Part shown: positions 42,353 to 56,823 of the stretch, piece after piece | How the letters are laid out: each line of letters opens with the position of its first letter | Numbering within the stretch: the stretch's first letter is position 1 | DNA from: Neoscytalidium dimidiatum | Lineage: Eukaryota > Ascomycota > Dothideomycetes > Botryosphaeriales > Botryosphaeriaceae | Assembly (NCBI GenBank): GCA_037367355.1 | Contig: CM074704.1 | Coordinates: 2,542,001-2,606,000, forward strand | Direction: 5' to 3' | DNA length: 64,000 nt | Made by a program: the position numbers and the translations under genes | The notes under the pieces: generated by a model | The model's input: only the letters and a program-made list of their open reading frames with translations | The model's database searches: none | Told to the model about the DNA's origin: nothing

Positions 42353-44260
42353 ACTATTCTTCCTTTAGAAATCTTCGGCTTAAAAATTTATTTATTTACT
42401 TATATCTTTCTAGGCTTCTCTTATCTCTTCGTTTTTCTTTATTATAGATATTCTCTATAATATCTTCTAAGCGTAAGCGCGACGTATAGTAAGCTAAGCG
42501 CGAGTATCTTAACGCGAAGATTAATTCTTTATATAATCTCTTAGGCCTTAATATACTAATTTCTTATACTTATTATCTTTTATTAAAGAAGAAGAATAAG
42601 GCGGTAGTATATTATATTATCTTAGAGTATTTATATTATAATAAGTATACTTATCGCGGTAATATCTATTATAACGCTAGTAGTATAAAAAAGAGCGATT
42701 ATAAATTTTTCTTAATTCTATTTAACTTATTTTAACTTTTTTCTTCTAGTTATTTATCTAGAGTATACTATTACGAAAGTTACTATAAATAAAATAGAGG
42801 CTTTAAATACTATTTCTAAGCTAATATCTAAGTTACGCGCTACTTTATTTTATCTAGAGTATTTTTAGAAATAGAAGATTCTATTATAACACTATAATAG
42901 TTTAATACTAAATAAGAAGGCGTAGTCTATTAAAGATTTTAAAGAGCTAAATTATTTAGAGGTAGCTTATAAGACTAAAAATATTAAGGAGAAATAATTA
43001 GTAAAGCGTATATATAGCGACGTCTTAGCTAATATTATTATAGATTTATTCTATTTTATTAGGTTGTCTAGTATTAGTTCCGCTATTACGCTATCTAAGA
43101 GTTTCGAGCTAGTTAATTAAGCGCGGTAGTCTCTATTTTCTAATTTTAATTTTAGATTCTTTATATTTAACGAGTTAGCGATATTAGTCGATCTAGATTT
43201 TAGCGATAGAATTTATTAATAAGTTATTTATATCTATTATAGTTTTCTAGTAGTTTCTAAATATTATTTTATTCTTCTTTCTATTTAAGAAGATATTAGA
43301 ATTAACCGTTAATATAGCCGCTATTAAAGACTTTTTCTACTTTCTAATCTTAGTTTTTATTAGCGTCTAGATTTTCTAGAAGTATTTTTTTTATATAGAT
43401 TATAATTTTAGCGTTTTTTAGTACTAGCTCTAGAAGAGATATATAAAAAACGAGATATATCTATATCGTTTCTAGTAGTTTAAGGCGGAAGTTAACTTTT
43501 TTAATCTTTTCTTTAATTTTAAATAGTTCTATTTTCTTAAAATCTAGCTTATTATTTAATCGTCTTATTCTAATATTTTTTTTAAGAAGATAGACTTTAT
43601 TCTTCTTTTTTAGCTATAATATCTTCTAGTATCGCTTATTATAGTATTTCTCTATTCGTAGAGCTACGAATTCTAGATCTAGATATAGTTATTTATAAAG
43701 TATCTTTAGCTAGTCGGCTTTAAGAATTTCTTTTTAAGCTAATAATTTACTTAGTATCGGCTCTTTATAGACTAATAGCTCGTAATTATAATTAGCGTAG
43801 AACGGTAATTCTTATATTACTAACACTCTAAAGCTATTATATATAAACTAGACTAGTAGTAGTAATTTTATTTAGTTATTCTATACGTAGTTAAAATAAT
43901 AGCGTAGATATTATTCTAGCGTCTAGTTAATTTATTCTATTTATTTATTTATCTATAAGTATATTATAGTTAAGAGCTTATATTTTACTCTAAGTTATTT
44001 AGTAAGAGTCTACTAGAATTATAATATAAATAATTTATCTCTATTTAATATAAGTTCTTTAGATAATCTATAGTTACTAAAGATAGTTCTTAGAAATATA
44101 TATATAAGATCTTTTATATTTATCTTCTTTAGATATAGTAGATAATACGCGTATTTTATTATTCTATTTATAATAATTAGTACTAAGTTATATTTAACTT
44201 TAGTAAGTAGTTCTTCTAACTTAAATAGATCTATAATAAAATCTAGCAAGATAGATTACT
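41746..44260 (-). mobile_element. Gypsy retrotransposon remnant A (integrase and 3' LTR)
   Basis: Reading on the minus strand from 44260, the integrase core is recognisable (FIIDLFKLEELLTKVKYN, then a D-rich segment with LILNRDKLFIL), followed by downstream polyprotein sequence and an LTR-like end near 42350-41746. The whole stretch aligns, with many C-to-T and G-to-A differences and small indels, to 60798-63269. Copy A is clearly more AT-rich than that second copy. It is cut at 44260 by an inverted-repeat element. A 76-codon frame at 44249-44019 survives by chance of the integrase reading frame; it is not a functional gene. Confidence 0.8.
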
Positions 44261-44406
44261 ATTATAATACGTAGAAAAAAAATTATAGAAAAGAAATAAT
44301 AGAGCGATCCGCTCTATAATAATAGACTACTATTTAGATAGTTATAATAAACTATATATATATATTTATATATTAAGATTTCTACTTTTAATTTATAATT
44401 TCTACT
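44261..44406 (+). repeat. Left terminal inverted repeat
   Basis: Inverted partner of 46071-46216. Heavily RIP-mutated relative to its partner. Confidence 0.75.
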
Positions 44407-46070
44407 ATTTAGTAGCTAAAAGATAAATTAATATTCTAGATTAAGTTTACTATAGTAAAAACTATAAATTTTTCCTACTAGAATATTAATTTATTAGTTA
44501 TACTAGAACGCGTAATCGCTCTACTAGCTATCGATTATATAATCTTATTTTATAACGAGCCGAGAATTAGCGTAAAGATTCTTATAAATAGCGCGAATTT
44601 ATATATTCTTAGCGAGCTAGATTTACTTCTATAGCTTATAAACCTCTACTAATTAAGCGTTTAAAATAAACCCCTTAACGCTATACTAAAATACGGCGAT
44701 CTAAAGTATAAAAGATTAGAGATTAAAGTATATACTTAGAACGTATAAGAGATTCTTTTTTTCTTTATAAGGAATTTATCTTCTTAGTATTCTTATATAT
44801 AGGGAAAATAGCCTTTAATAGCTTGCGAATCGCGAAGCTAGCTAAGAATAGAAGATATAGAGAGTAGCGCTACTAACGAGCGCTTCTTTTTAAAATCTAT
44901 TAATAAGATAGATTTTAAATAGTATCGAAATAATTAGCTATAACGCTAGATTATCTTTTAAAAGTTTTAAAAATAATTTAGCGAACCGCGTATTATCTTT
45001 TCGCCTTCTATAACGAAAGTTAAAAGAATTAGAAAGTAATTATAGCGCTAGTCGGTAAAGTAGTATCGTTAGTAAAAGCTACTATTAGTCTTTATTTTAA
45101 ATCTAGATTCTACGAAATTATAGAGTTAGAAAGAAAGACTTATAATTTAAAAGTAGTTACTAAGTACTTATATTAGTATTCGCTAAATTAGTATATTAAA
45201 ATAAATACTAAGAAACTAGTACTATAAGCTATATATAAATTCGCTATTTAATTAGAGGAGACTAGTATTCATAAGAGTCTAGTATTTAAATAGCGTTTTA
45301 AGAAATACGACCGTAAAAACGAGAACTAGAATTTAAAGAATCTAAAGTCTAGAGTTTCTCTATATAATTATAGATTCTAGCTAAATCTACTAGTTAAATT
45401 ATCTAATCTATTATCTTTTAGTAATTAGTTCTTTATCTTAATAGTAAATCTAACCGAACTTAATAGTTAAATAGTAGATAAATTAGAGTAGAATTTACTA
45501 TCTAGAATATAAAAGTAGAGCTTTTAAAACCTAATTATAATAACTTTATTCTCGTTAATATATTCGTTAAATCTAGAAGACGATTCTAAAGTTATTTAAC
45601 TAAGATATCTACTAGTACTTATATTCGCTTAGTTAAGAAACTAGAAAGATATTAAACTAGTAGCTCTATTTTAATTCTTAAAGATAGTTTTAAAAGCTAA
45701 AGAATCTACTACGCGAAATCTAGCTAAAGTAGAACTAAGTTATAGAAATAATAATTTAGATAATAAAGTATATAAGTTAATAGAACGCGAAATATAGTCT
45801 AGAAATATTTAGCTATATATTTAAAATAAAGTTAACTATCTAATTACGAAGCTCTAGTAGATAATAATATAGTTAGTAGAAAAAGACTCTAATTTAGCGG
45901 TCTAGAAGATAGAAGTTTCTAATCTAACTATATAATTATAAGTCTAACCTATCTAAACGCGCGTAAACTCGTAATAGAAACGCGATATATAGAAGATAAT
46001 TTAGAAGATAGTTAACGAAGAGATTATAAACTTAAAACGTTAAGATAGAGAAGTACGCGCGGGTTTCTCT

Positions 46071-46216
46071 AGTAGGAATTACGAATCGGAAGTAGAGATC
46101 TCGATACGTAAATATATATATATCGTTTATCGTAACTATCTAAATAGCGGTCCGCTATTATAGAGCGGATCGTTCTACTATTCCTTTTCTACGGTTTCTT
46201 TTCTACGTATCGTAAT
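46071..46216 (-). repeat. Right terminal inverted repeat
   Basis: Inverted partner of 44261-44406; keeps several CG and CC sites lost on the left. Confidence 0.75.
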
Positions 46217-49200
46217 ATCTAGAGGACGACGATTTAATAGATCGCGATCTATTACGCTTCTCTTATAATACGTAGAAGCTAAAGAAAAAAAATAAATAAT
46301 AATAAACTTAAAAAAAGTAAAACTCGCTTATAGATTACTAATCTATTCTACGCTTAGATATTCCTCCGTTTCTAAACTATTACTTCCTCTACTCGGCCTC
46401 TACTAGGCCTCGTTAGTCCTTTCGATCGCGTAGATATACGTTTTATACGAGAGTATCTAATCGCGTCTCTTTTTTTTTTTATATAAGTATTATCTTACCG
46501 CGGATAGTCGATCGATAGCCGGGAGTATCGTATTAAATAGAGGTAATAGTTACGAGTATCTTATCGTTATTATATACTATAGTAAAAAGCTTTTATTATA
46601 TAAAGCTTTAAACTATAGGGTTTTAGCTATCTACTATTAGTTATATAGTAGTAGTTAGCGAAACTAAGCGCCTTAGTACTCGTCTAAAAAAGACGATTTA
46701 AAGTTACTATTAATACTTAGTAACGCTTCTAGTATTTAAGTTATAAGGTTAATTAACTTAGTTCTTTTCTTCTTCTATAGGGATTAGAAGAGGCTTTCTA
46801 CTTCTCGCTTATTAGGGGTACTCGTTACTAGGTTCTAATAACTCTATTATACTATAGTACCGTTCTTAATATCTTATTCTAGCCTTTTTTTAGCCTACTA
46901 GCTCTTAACCGCTTAGAACTATCCTTCTAGCGCTTTAATCGGCGCTACGTTCTTTAATACGCTATCCCCCGAAAGAGTTATTACTTTACTTTTATCGTAT
47001 ATTTAGCTAGATACCGCTTTAACTATATTAGCTAAATTCTATAGGCTAGTTTCGTAGTTTATAATCTAGCTAGTATAACCGTTTACTAAGATATTCTACT
47101 AATTAGCGATTAGAGCTTCTAGGTAATTAACCTAGTCGTTTAGCTTATTATATAAATTAGTATTAGTAACTCTAGCGTCTATACGCCGGATAGCTTTAAC
47201 GGCCTTTCTTATATCTATAATATTCTATTTAGACGACTCGAAGATCGCCTTTCTAGAGTTCTCTACGATAGTTATAGCTTACCGAGTTATTTAAAAGACG
47301 ATCTAGAATATATAGACGTTTACGTCTTATACTTAAGTATTTTCTAGATCTAGTATTATAATTAGAGAGTCGTCAATTAGTATAATCTTCTTCTAGAGTA
47401 GTTTCTTAACTTAGTTTAAGAATTCTTATTCGGTCTTAAGTATAACTCGGTAACTTCTTACTATCTTTCCGACTACTCTAGTATTCTTAAAGTCCTTATA
47501 GATAACTAAGAAGGTTATACTACGAACTAGAATCTTATAATATTCTCCGCTAAGCTTTATAACAAAATCGGCCTAGGCCTCCGTATTTTATACTAGCTAA
47601 GGCTTTCTAGTAAATACGATCTTAATATTCGTTAAGATATCGTTTATAAGCGTAAGTAGGCCTATATTAGCTAATAAGTTATTATTCTCCGATACTTTAG
47701 TAGGTATCGAGATTTTCTTAGCTAGAAGAAAGTCGTATACTCTCGCGCCTTTACGTATTACTAATACGTACTCGCCTATTTTCTTTCTAGTTTAGAGGTT
47801 ATTTACTATCTTAGTATTATAGTCTTACGTATCTAGATATATAGGCGAATATTACCCGAGCTTATAGAGGAACTTACCGTTCTAGTACTTCTTCTAAATC
47901 TTCTTATAACTCTCGTTCTACTTTATATAGCGTAAGTATCTCTCCGAATCGATTTTACGATCCTTAATTAGAATAATATCGGGGGCTTTCTTATCGACGG
48001 GATAGATTCTTTCGTTCTTTATATTTAAGTCGTACTAAAGCTATACTATCTTTATATATTAGATTATTAGGTCGGTCGTATTATCGCTATATATTTTACG
48101 AAAACCTACTACTCCCGCGTAGATATAGCCGTTATATACGCTATATACTAATTTTTCGTCTTTAAGGCGTACTACTACTAGTTTCTCTAATAGCTCGATT
48201 ATTATAAATAGAGATCCGAATATAGTAAAATTAGCTAGCTAATAATTATATAGTTAGCGTAGAGTAAGAAAGTCTATTTCTAGATAAAGATAGATAACTT
48301 AGTATACTAAATTAGATAAAAGAATTACGTTCTCTAGCGGAATATAATTCTCGTTGACTACTATATCGACGTTATATAGAGGAAGAATATTAATCTCTTT
48401 ATAAACTACCGCGGTCTTTCTAGTCGTATTAATTCGCTATACGCCGCGGCCGGAGAGATCGCTAAACTTCTATCTCGTCGATAGAAAGTTAGCTAAGATA
48501 ACGTCTACTAAGGCGATTAATATATCGAGAGTAGTATAATATATCTATAGTAGCGTACTATTCGAGTCGGTAAGAGCTAATTCTACGTTCGCTTTAGCTA
48601 ATTATACTTATATTTCTTAGTCCTCGCTTATTTACTTAAGCTTAATTCTATCGTAGAGGACGGAATTTAGTAGATACGTCGATATTATAAAAGAGGGTAG
48701 ACTACCTACTACTATTTTAAGTTCTTATTAAAAGTTAATATCGAACTATATATTAGTATCGTCTAGCTAGTCTAGATTAGAATCTACCGAGTTTTCTAAG
48801 AGTAGGAATCTTCTAAAATTGCCCGCGTTTATCTAGAAATTAAATTTAGCTTACTAGAGCGGCTTCTTAGCTAGAATCTACTAGGCGCGTATTAAGTATT
48901 CCGGCGTAAACTATCCGTCTTAAAGATTAAGGAAACCGAGCCTAAAGTTATCGATAATTTTAATATAGGATCTCGCGGCTATACTATAGAGCGTTTCTAA
49001 GATTCGAAAGAACTCTAGATTATCGGCTAAAAACTAATCGATAACAAGCGTTACTTTCTATATATAACGCTCGCGGCTACGACCCGTTAGTATTACCTAT
49101 ATTATATTTTAAACTCTCTATACTTTAGATACTTCGCTCTAGTAGCTATAAATCTCTTACTACGCGGATATAACGAATCTATCTACCGCTACAATTACTA

Positions 49201-49690
49201 GTATCTAATTACGTAGTTAGTTTTTAATATATACCTCGTCTAGAACGGCCTAGATATAATACTTCTAACGTAATATATTAAGAATAGATATAGTCTATTT
49301 ATACGCTATTAGATTATCTAGCGTAATAGTATCTAGCCTATAGTACTAGATAATAAGTACTAGCGAGTTAATAATTACTACTATCTAGTAACGGAGAATC
49401 TAAGAGTAATAACTAAAGAAATATTTAGTTAGTTCTCGCGCGGCTTAGTATTTATATAAGCTATTAGCGAGGCTTAGTATATATTTTTATATTTACTCGT
49501 ATAGTATCTTATTAGAAGTTAAGAATACGTTTCTTTAATAGATTATAATAGGCTTATAGGCGGCGTAGTAAGTATATTAGTATAGAATATAGATTCGCTT
49601 ATTTTTTATACGAAGCGCGTAAATAAATATTAGTAGAAGCTAGTAGTCGAATTACGTTCTTACTAACGTACCTCTAGTAAATAGGCCTAT
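46217..49690 (-). other. Unidentified RIP-degraded coding-like block
   Basis: On the minus strand a single degenerate frame can be followed for long stretches, interrupted chiefly by TAA/TAG. It includes passages such as FRILETLYSIAARSYIKII, RKKIGEYVLVIRKGARVYDF and NNNLLANIGLLTLINDIL. I see no reverse transcriptase, integrase, protease or zinc-knuckle motif. It could be a transposase or captured-gene relic, or part of a larger element. No function is proposed. Confidence 0.45.
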
Positions 49691-50721
49691 ATACTAACTA
49701 CTAGCCGCTTTCTTTACCTACGTTAGCCTCCGGCCGCTCTTTTTATAGTTTCTTTCGTATTCGCCGACGATCTATTCTTCTAGATCGCCTTTCTAGCTAG
49801 CTTATAGAGTATTAATTATTATATTTTCTTATAAGATCGTATATATTCTTTAGGGCTTCTTTAGTTAACTAGAAATTATATACCGGTCTCTATTCTTTCT
49901 ATTAGACGAGATACTTCTTAACCTTCTATCTATATATAAAGGATTCTCTTCTATTAAGTAGCCTTTATATTTCGTAAGGGGGGTTTAGATCGTTCTATTC
50001 TACTATTAGTTCTAGTTCTAAGTAGTTCTCTCGTTTATACGGATTAGAGCCTTTTAGTACTAGTTTAAGATACGCTATAGATATAACTAGATATATTTTC
50101 TAGTTCGATAGAATATCGATCTCGTAGGCTAGGTTATTAATCTTCTTTTTTACTAGAAATAGACCTATTCTCTAGTATACAAACTTTTAATCCGCGTATT
50201 CTTAAATCTTATATTTTTAGTATAAGCGTATAAAGACTAGATCGCTCTTTTTAAGGCGAAGCGACTTATATTTTCTATCGTAACGTTCTTTCTACTTTAT
50301 TACCGCGAATATAATCGCTTTTTATACTTCGCGTCTTACCGCGTCTCTAAGCTACTTATAGTCTTTAGATACCTCTACTAGGGCCGCTAGCGGGTCTATT
50401 TAGGCGTTTATTTCTATAATAAGCTAGTTTAGCGAGAAACTAATAGTTACGTTAATTGCGTTATTTAGTAATATCTATAGAAATAGAAGTAGTTTCGTCT
50501 ATTCGCTATCTAGGAATATTATAATATAGTAGCGTATAGCTATTTCTATCGTTTAGTTTATACGTTCGCTTTACCCGTCCGCTTATAGATAGTAGGCTAT
50601 AGTTATATATTAGGCGATTTCTAGCTTTTAATATACTTACTTCTAGAAGTTAGATATAAAGCGGGGATCTTAATCTATAATTTAAATACGTAGTAGGCTC
50701 TATCTATTATACGTAGACAAT
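49691..50721 (-). mobile_element. Fragment of a second gypsy family (integrase C-terminus, chromodomain-like region)
   Basis: Minus-strand reading from about 50700: DPRFISNF, a TIAYY..ADG..ERTN integrase-core segment, DPLAALVEVSKDYK, KERYDRKYKSLRLKKSDLVF and a C-terminal region with VYNFWLTKEALKNIYDLIRK. These are the late integrase and chromodomain-like parts of a Ty3/gypsy polyprotein. The integrase core differs clearly from that of copies A and B, so it is another family. It is cut on the right by the LINE. Confidence 0.7.
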
Positions 50722-53700
50722 AATTCGACCTTAAGAAAAAGCGCTAAGACCGGCATTTATCGAAAGCTCTCGATTCCCTTAGCTAGATTTTCGAATCTTA
50801 GCTTCGTAGCTATACGCGCTACTACGTTATCGCATAGAAAAGAGACCTTATTAGGCCGAATCGACTTCCTCGACCTCCGCATCCCCACTAAAATCCTAAA
50901 TCGACTTAAAAAGACGTAAAAAGTTTAGAATCTACCGAAAATACCTACGCGTACCTTCGTATAAAATTATACGAGATTTAGAGCGCGTTTACGCACCTAG
51001 ATCGAAGGCGAAGAAGCGTCTTTTTCTTTCTTTTACTCTACCCCTTTTTCACGGCCCGTATACGTAGAGTTTTTACCCTCCCTATACCTAAGCGAATAAC
51101 CGAAAATAAGTAAAAAGCTTAACCGAATAGCCCCGAAAACGCTTCGTTACTTCTTAGGAGAAAGTAACGAAGAAAATTCCCCGCGCTCGCTAGGAATTCG
51201 TTTATTTACGGCTTAGTTTAGACGAAACTAAAGCCGGCGATTTCTTTCTAGTCTAATTTTCTACTTCTACTATTTCTTTTCTATAGAAAGAGCATAGAAA
51301 ACTAAGGATACCCGCCCCCGGATCCCCCGGATTCCCCGGACCCTCTACGCCCCTTAACTCTAATTTAACTATCGACTACGCCGGTAGTTATCGAATTTTT
51401 AAATACTACGGGATCGAGTAGTATCGAAGATATTAAGATAGAAAACGACGAAATAATACCGCCTAAGGTAAAGTAGCGGTAACGGTAACGGTCGAGCCGA
51501 CTCGGAAAAGACTCCTTCTCGCCTACCTCTACGGGCATTAACCCGTTCGAATACCGCCCCGAGAAAAGAACCCGGTATATACCGGGATCGAAACTAAAGT
51601 CCTCCGCGGAATATATCGAAGCCGCGTTCGATTGCCTTATTAAGGCGATCGACTTCGAAGACGACCGGTCTAAGGTAAATAACCTTAACGAACTTCTTAC
51701 CGTCTTCCGCGAATATACGGCGAAAGGGAAAATCGACTTTACTAAGTCGATTCTTGTAACCGAAGTCCGCGTACTCGAAAACGTATCCCGTACGCTTTCG
51801 AATAAAACGAGGAATCTCGGGGCTACCTTCGTAGCTACTACGGGAAAACCCTAGCCTAGCCAGCTAGTCCCGGTAAAAAAACCTATCTCCTACGCCTCGG
51901 TAGCGGTAGGTTTAGTTCTATACGACGGTTTTACAACTATATTATATAAAAAACCAACTAAAAAAATAACTATAAAGCTCGTAAAACTAACGTCTATTAA
52001 AGATAGATAAATTACCGTCTCCTACGACGGTATACGAGATTAATTTAACGGAATCCGACTTCGATAAAAGCTAAACCTCGCGTTCGCGGGAGCCGGTTTC
52101 GTAAATAAACCCGTTATCTAAGGAACTTCCCTTTTATTTAAGGGAAATATCCTAATTACGGGCACCGAAGGCTATACTAGCTAATTTCTCTTAGAAAAAG
52201 AGAATATTATTAGGAAAGTCCTTCCTAATTCTAACCTAAAACTAGTTAAGGCCTAGTATAAGGTTATTATCTACGGAATCCCTACGCGGAAGACTAAGGA
52301 TATTTCAATCGACTTCTTTATTAAGGAGGAAATAGAGACCTTTAACGTAGGTCTCTCTTCTATTAGAAAGCCCTACTAGGCTACTTCGAAGGAGAAAAGA
52401 GAAAAATAATCCGCGGGATCCGTTATAGTCTCGTTTCGCACTAAAAAGGAACAGAAAAAGGCTATTAATAGCCGCCTTTTTATATACGGAATAAGCTATA
52501 AGGCAGAAAAAGCACGGACTATTCCTAAGGGAATTTAATACCGAAACTACCTTAAAAATAGACACGAAACGAAGAAGTATACGAGGACTCCTATATATAA
52601 AATCTACAAAAAGGAGCACCTTACGAAAGAGTATAAGTGTAAATTTATAGGCTGTAAAGCCTCTAAAGGTATACGGTACTAGTACTACCCTAATTCGAAT
52701 TAACTAACCCCCTTTATCTATAGATAAACTAAGGGTATTTTAAGCTAATTTAAATAGAAACGCTCTAGCTACGGAGAGTCTTCTATCTAAAGTAATCGAT
52801 CTTAAAATTAGCCTAATTCTTATATAAGAACTATAGCTAACAAACCCCGAAAATCCTAGAGAAAGGCGGTCGGTTAACTACCCCGCTTTCGTTTAAATTC
52901 TACCGGATTATTCTTAAACGGAAAGACCGCGTACGTTAGTATATATATCCCGATATCTAATGGGAATAGATATTAACTATAACTCCACGGTAACTAAATC
53001 CCCTAACTTAATAGTTCTAAAAGTAATAGAGGAAAATAGCTAATTCTACCTCTTTAACTTATATAACTAAAAGGAACAAGGAAACGATAAATCCTCCTAT
53101 ACGCTAGAACGTATTCTAGGCTACTAACAGCTAGAATTCCCTAGTATTATAGCCGGGGACTTTAATATTTACCACCCGTAGTGGGACCTAAGGTCCCCCT
53201 ACTCGAACGGGGCCTCCGCCCTAATTAATTAGATTGAATCTAATAACCTAGACCTACTAAATACGCTAGAAGAAGATACCTTCTACCGGCCGAACCTAGA
53301 TAGGCCTACGGTAATAGATCTAACGTTTTTAAGCCGAGAGCTAACGAATAAAATAACGGACTAGTAAATACTCGAATCTATCGAATCCGACTACTTCCCT
53401 ATTTTATTTTAAATCTAATTTAATAAACGAATAAACTAGGAGAAATCTAAGTAAATTAGATTTAACTACGATAAGGCGAACTAGGAAAAATTCTCTAAGA
53501 TCTTTAAAGAAAAAGCCTCGAACTATATAGAAAAGCTACGCCCCTAGCTAGCTATTCTAGAAGAAAAGAATAAAGACCTTAGCCTAGAGATTCTAAAAGA
53601 CCGCTCGAAAGAAGTCTTACTTTTAGAAAAACTAGGAGAAACCCTAACTAACCTTATACGGTAAGCAGCGGACTAAGCTATTCCGAAAACTACCCCGCTA

Positions 53701-56700
53701 GCTAAAGCTAAACCCTAGTGGAATTCTATCCTAACGGAGGCCCGAGGGAACCTTAAACGATAAACGCGGCTTATACGACGCTCGTCGGAGCTTATAAATA
53801 AGCAAGACTTCCTAAAAACCCGAAACGAATACTTCTCCTCTATTCGTAAAGCTAAACGGGACTACTAGAATTCGTTTCTAAGTAAAAATACCCCCGAAAC
53901 TATCTTTAAAGCAATGGCCTATATAAAATACCGTCCGATAGAACGAATTCCACCGATTCGGGCTAAAAACGGCTTACTATAAGATAGCTAGAAGGGGAAA
54001 AGCTCCGCGCTAAAAGAAACGTTATTTCCATCCCCTCCTAACGTACGAATCGAAAATAACTGGATAAATTACTAGCCGGATCTAAGCTAGGAATAGCCAA
54101 TTCTAGATAAAAAAGAGCTCGAACGAACTTATTCGAACCTAATAAAAGGGACTACGCTAGGGCCGGATTTAATATCCTAATAAATTATAATCTAGGCCTA
54201 TAACGCATCCCCGAAAGTCTTTTATCTTATCTATTCGAACCTCTTTAAATATAGCTACTATCTAAAGTGCTAGAGACAAGCTACGAAGGCAATCTTAAAA
54301 AAACCTAATAAGCCGGATCCCGCGAATCCTAAGACTTATAGAGTTATTTCTTTATTAAATTGCCTAGAAAAAGTACTCGAACAAGTAATAGCTAAACGCC
54401 TCGGTTTTCTAGCGGAAACGATAAACCTAATCCACCCTATATAAATAGGAGAAAGACTTAAAAAATCCGCTATAGACGCCTACTTTATTCTAACAAATTT
54501 AGTAGAGGAAAACCGTAAGGCAAAGCTAAAAATATCTACGCTATTTCTAGACGTACGCGGCGCGTACGATTACGTCACGCAAGAATAACTTCTAGGAATT
54601 CTAAGAAAGTTAAAGCTTCCTACTAACCTACTTGCGTAGGTTAGAACTTTCTTAAATTCCCGATAATTACGCCTTAGTTTCGATAGAAATATAGAAGAAT
54701 TTAGTAACGTAGAAACGGGTATACCGTAAGGAAGTCCTATTTTACCGATACTATTTCTAATATATATCCGAGACCTATTTTAGACGAAATCCGCTACCTA
54801 CTTATCTTACGTCGATAATATCTCTTTAATAGTAAGCTCGAAAAGCTAGAAAAGAAATATAAAGATATTAGAAAGAGAAGCGGAAAGACTCTATAAACTA
54901 GGCGCGGAAAATACTATATAATTTGACCTCGAAAAAACCGAATTAATGCATTTTTCTAAAGAAAAAACGGTAAGAGATTCTACTCTAAAACTACCTACGG
55001 GTTTAGTTATAAAGCCTAAGAATCTAGTCCGATATCTAGGAGTTTTCTTAGACCCACTCCTTAATTTTAAGGAATACGTCGATATTAGAATAAGCTAAGC
55101 TCGTTCGAGTCTTTCGAGGATAAACCGACTAGCTAATATCGAAAACGGACTAAAATCTAACGCGGTACGGTAGTTATACTTAGCCTACGTTATCTTCGTC
55201 TCCGATTACGGCTCTGTCTTATACTAGAATAACCAAGCGAATTTTAAACGAAAAGCTACGATACTCTAGAATCTAGCCCTACGGAAAATACTAGGCGTTT
55301 TTAAAACCGCTCTAATAACTCCCCTCGAAATAGAAGCCGCGATCCTACCCTCGGAAATTCGCTTAGAAAATAACCTCCGATCCTACGCCCTACGAAGTCT
55401 TAAATTAGACCGAAAACACCTAATTCGAAGCCTTCTAGAAAAAGAGAACAAATACGAAAGTAAGCTCGTTCGAAAAATTAGAGACTTTTTAAAAAATAAG
55501 CCGTATAACCTCGAAACGGTTAATTCTTTCTACTTTCTACCCTAGAGGCTATCTACCCCCTACTCGGTTAAAGTCTCTAAACTCTCGAAAGAAGAATAAG
55601 CTAAGAAACATCTAAACGAACTCGAAAACCCTCCGGATAACCTAATTTCTATCTATACGGACGCGAGTTTAATTCCGAATAAAACCGGAATAGGATTAGT
55701 AGTTTTTATAGATAGAAACGACCCTACCTTTAAAGACGAAACTACTATTATAGTAGGAAATATCGGGGATAATAACCTAGTTTATAACGGCGAAATAGAG
55801 GCTCTTACGAGAGCCCTCGAACTCGCAGTTAAAAACGGATATACCGATAAAGATATTAGAGTCTACGCGGATAACTAGGCCGCGCTCTACCGTCTAAAAA
55901 TACTATCCGGAAATCTAGGATAACTAGCGTAAATACGAGCTTTAAACGCAGCTAAAACGCTTATCTCTAACGGAAATTTAGTTCTATTAGAATAGGTCCC
56001 CGGCTATTTTAATATACGCGGTAACGAAGAAGCAGATTCCCTAGCTAAATACGCCTATAAAATAAACCCGAATAACGAATCAACTAGCTACGTATTCTTT
56101 CGAATGCTAACGCAAGTAGATTTTATTAATTCGTGGTAAAAAATAGCGAATAAGTAAGCGGAAATAGCCTCTAAAGAGTCTTATCTAAGGCGGTTTAACT
56201 GGAAAATAAAACGAAAGTTAATAGACCTCTCTACGAAGAGAGAAACTAGCTCCGCGTTTTACTAGCTTAAAATAGGATATAGATACTTTAAGTTCTATCT
56301 AAACCGCTTCGGACTAAACCCCTCTAATAGCTACCCGTATAATAATACGGCTAAATAAACCCCCCAGCACCTAATTCTAGACTGTAAAAAGTATCGACTC
56401 GAAAGAGAAGATATATATACTAGTCTAGAAACAAAAAACCCCTCCCTAGACCTCGTTTTTAATACCGAAGAAGGATAGAAGACTCTTTTAAGCTTTTTAT
56501 CGACAACTAAAATAGCTACCCGAAAGTAGCTATTAGAACTTACTTCGATAGAAGCCTAAATACGTACTTTCGAAAAACTAACTTTAGCCTCTCCTTTTAA
56601 GAAAGAAGTTATTCTCTTCTACTTTTCTTTTAACTTCTACCTCTTTCTAACTCTCTATTTACTTTCCTATTTCTTTCTAAAAAGTACCGGCTTAGCCCTA

Positions 56701-56823
56701 ACTATTTCTAGACCCCTTCCCGAAGAAAACCCGAATAAAAACCCCGGTCGAAATACCGGACTAGATACGTTAGTAAACTAGCCGTCTTTTATAAGCTTAG
56801 CTTATATAAGGACGTTAAACGAA

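Larger units (their letters stand above)
44261..46216. mobile_element. Element with ~145-bp terminal inverted repeats, family unassigned
   Basis: The sequence from 44261 (ATTATAATACGTAGAAAA) to about 44406 reappears inverted from 46216 back to about 46071 (ATTACGATACGTAGAAAA), including the shared core CGATCCGCTCTATAATA and CTATTTAGATAGTTA. The two ends differ almost only by C/T and G/A, the left being the more mutated. The ~1.95 kb length fits a small DNA transposon, but the interior is too degraded for me to identify a transposase, and no clear target-site duplication is seen. It interrupts gypsy remnant A exactly at 44260/44261. Confidence 0.75.

Noticed and set aside
52305..52619. 104-codon minus-strand frame in the LINE
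   Set aside because: Antisense to the ORF1-like region of the element; survives because RIP stops are rare on that frame.
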